From Pantoea alhagi (GTDB taxonomy: Bacteria > Pseudomonadota > Gammaproteobacteria > Enterobacterales > Enterobacteriaceae): a DNA stretch of 64,000 nucleotides. The translations under genes were made by a program, and so were the position numbers. The stretch spans positions 496,001 to 560,000 of the forward strand of contig NZ_CP019706.1 of NCBI RefSeq assembly GCF_002101395.1, in the 5' to 3' direction. Below, in pieces: positions 63,990-64,000 of the stretch. The notes under the pieces were generated by a model that was not told the DNA's origin, did not search any database, and was given only the letters and a program-made list of their open reading frames with translations. How positions within the stretch are numbered: position 1 is the first letter of the stretch; every line of letters starts with the position of its first letter.

Positions 63990-64000
63990 ATGGGCAAAAT
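63990..64000 (+). CDS. Start of a gene cut by the window edge
   Basis: ATGGGCAAAAT follows AAGGGAACAAGA, a good ribosome-binding arrangement. Only three codons are visible, so no product can be given. Confidence 0.45.

Overview
The window is chromosomal DNA of an enterobacterium. The block crl - phoE - proBA - thrW tRNA - island, with frsA, gpt, pepD and dinB on the far side, is the Escherichia coli order. Other parts (a zinc ABC operon behind a Zur box, a dat-ddc diaminopropane cluster, a beta-glucoside PTS) suggest a Pantoea/Mixta-like member of the Erwiniaceae. That genus-level guess is inference.

Positions 1-28,300 are core and metabolic: the end of an iron-chelate ABC ATPase, yeaR, dbpA, a CorA-type channel, a chemotaxis receptor, a LacI regulator and beta-glucoside PTS with two operator palindromes, a probable Zur-controlled zinc importer led by an unlisted 45-residue membrane protein, the pflDC/fsaA/ybiU cluster with shared operator-like palindromes and a DeoR-type regulator, a phytase-like secreted esterase, a POT peptide symporter, and a dat-ddc operon divergent from an aspartokinase III paralogue. 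Together the last three would make 1,3-diaminopropane from aspartate. The paralogue carries replacements at several residues known to set lysine inhibition.

Positions 28,670-33,200 are a scrapyard: a 5'-truncated ridA-family gene marks the edge, followed by vapBC, an IS2-like remnant and two IS3-family elements, one with a broken transposase.

Positions 33,199-54,364 are a composite island in the 3' end of thrW. Three copies of the tRNA end (33,199; 42,940; 54,346) divide it in two. The right part is an apparently complete P4-like satellite: integrase, AlpA, alpha primase-helicase, origin iterons at both ends of the alpha operon, and a sid-psu-delta late operon behind two Delta-type sites spaced as in the P4 sid promoter. 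It carries a three-gene ABC-three-component (ABC-3C) conflict system between its cos-like site and integrase. The left part is a wreck: a second satellite type (sid, delta, half a DUF927 helicase, a cluster of ten GTAACA iterons) fused to siphophage tail genes and a twice-stopped ssb. It also carries a 938-residue Rad50/RecF-like ATPase beyond the same 49-bp cos-like sequence. Thus both satellites hold an ATP-driven cargo at the equivalent position.

Positions 54,348-64,000 return to core: thrW, proA, proB, phoE, crl, frsA, gpt, pepD, dinB, and the first codons of one more gene.
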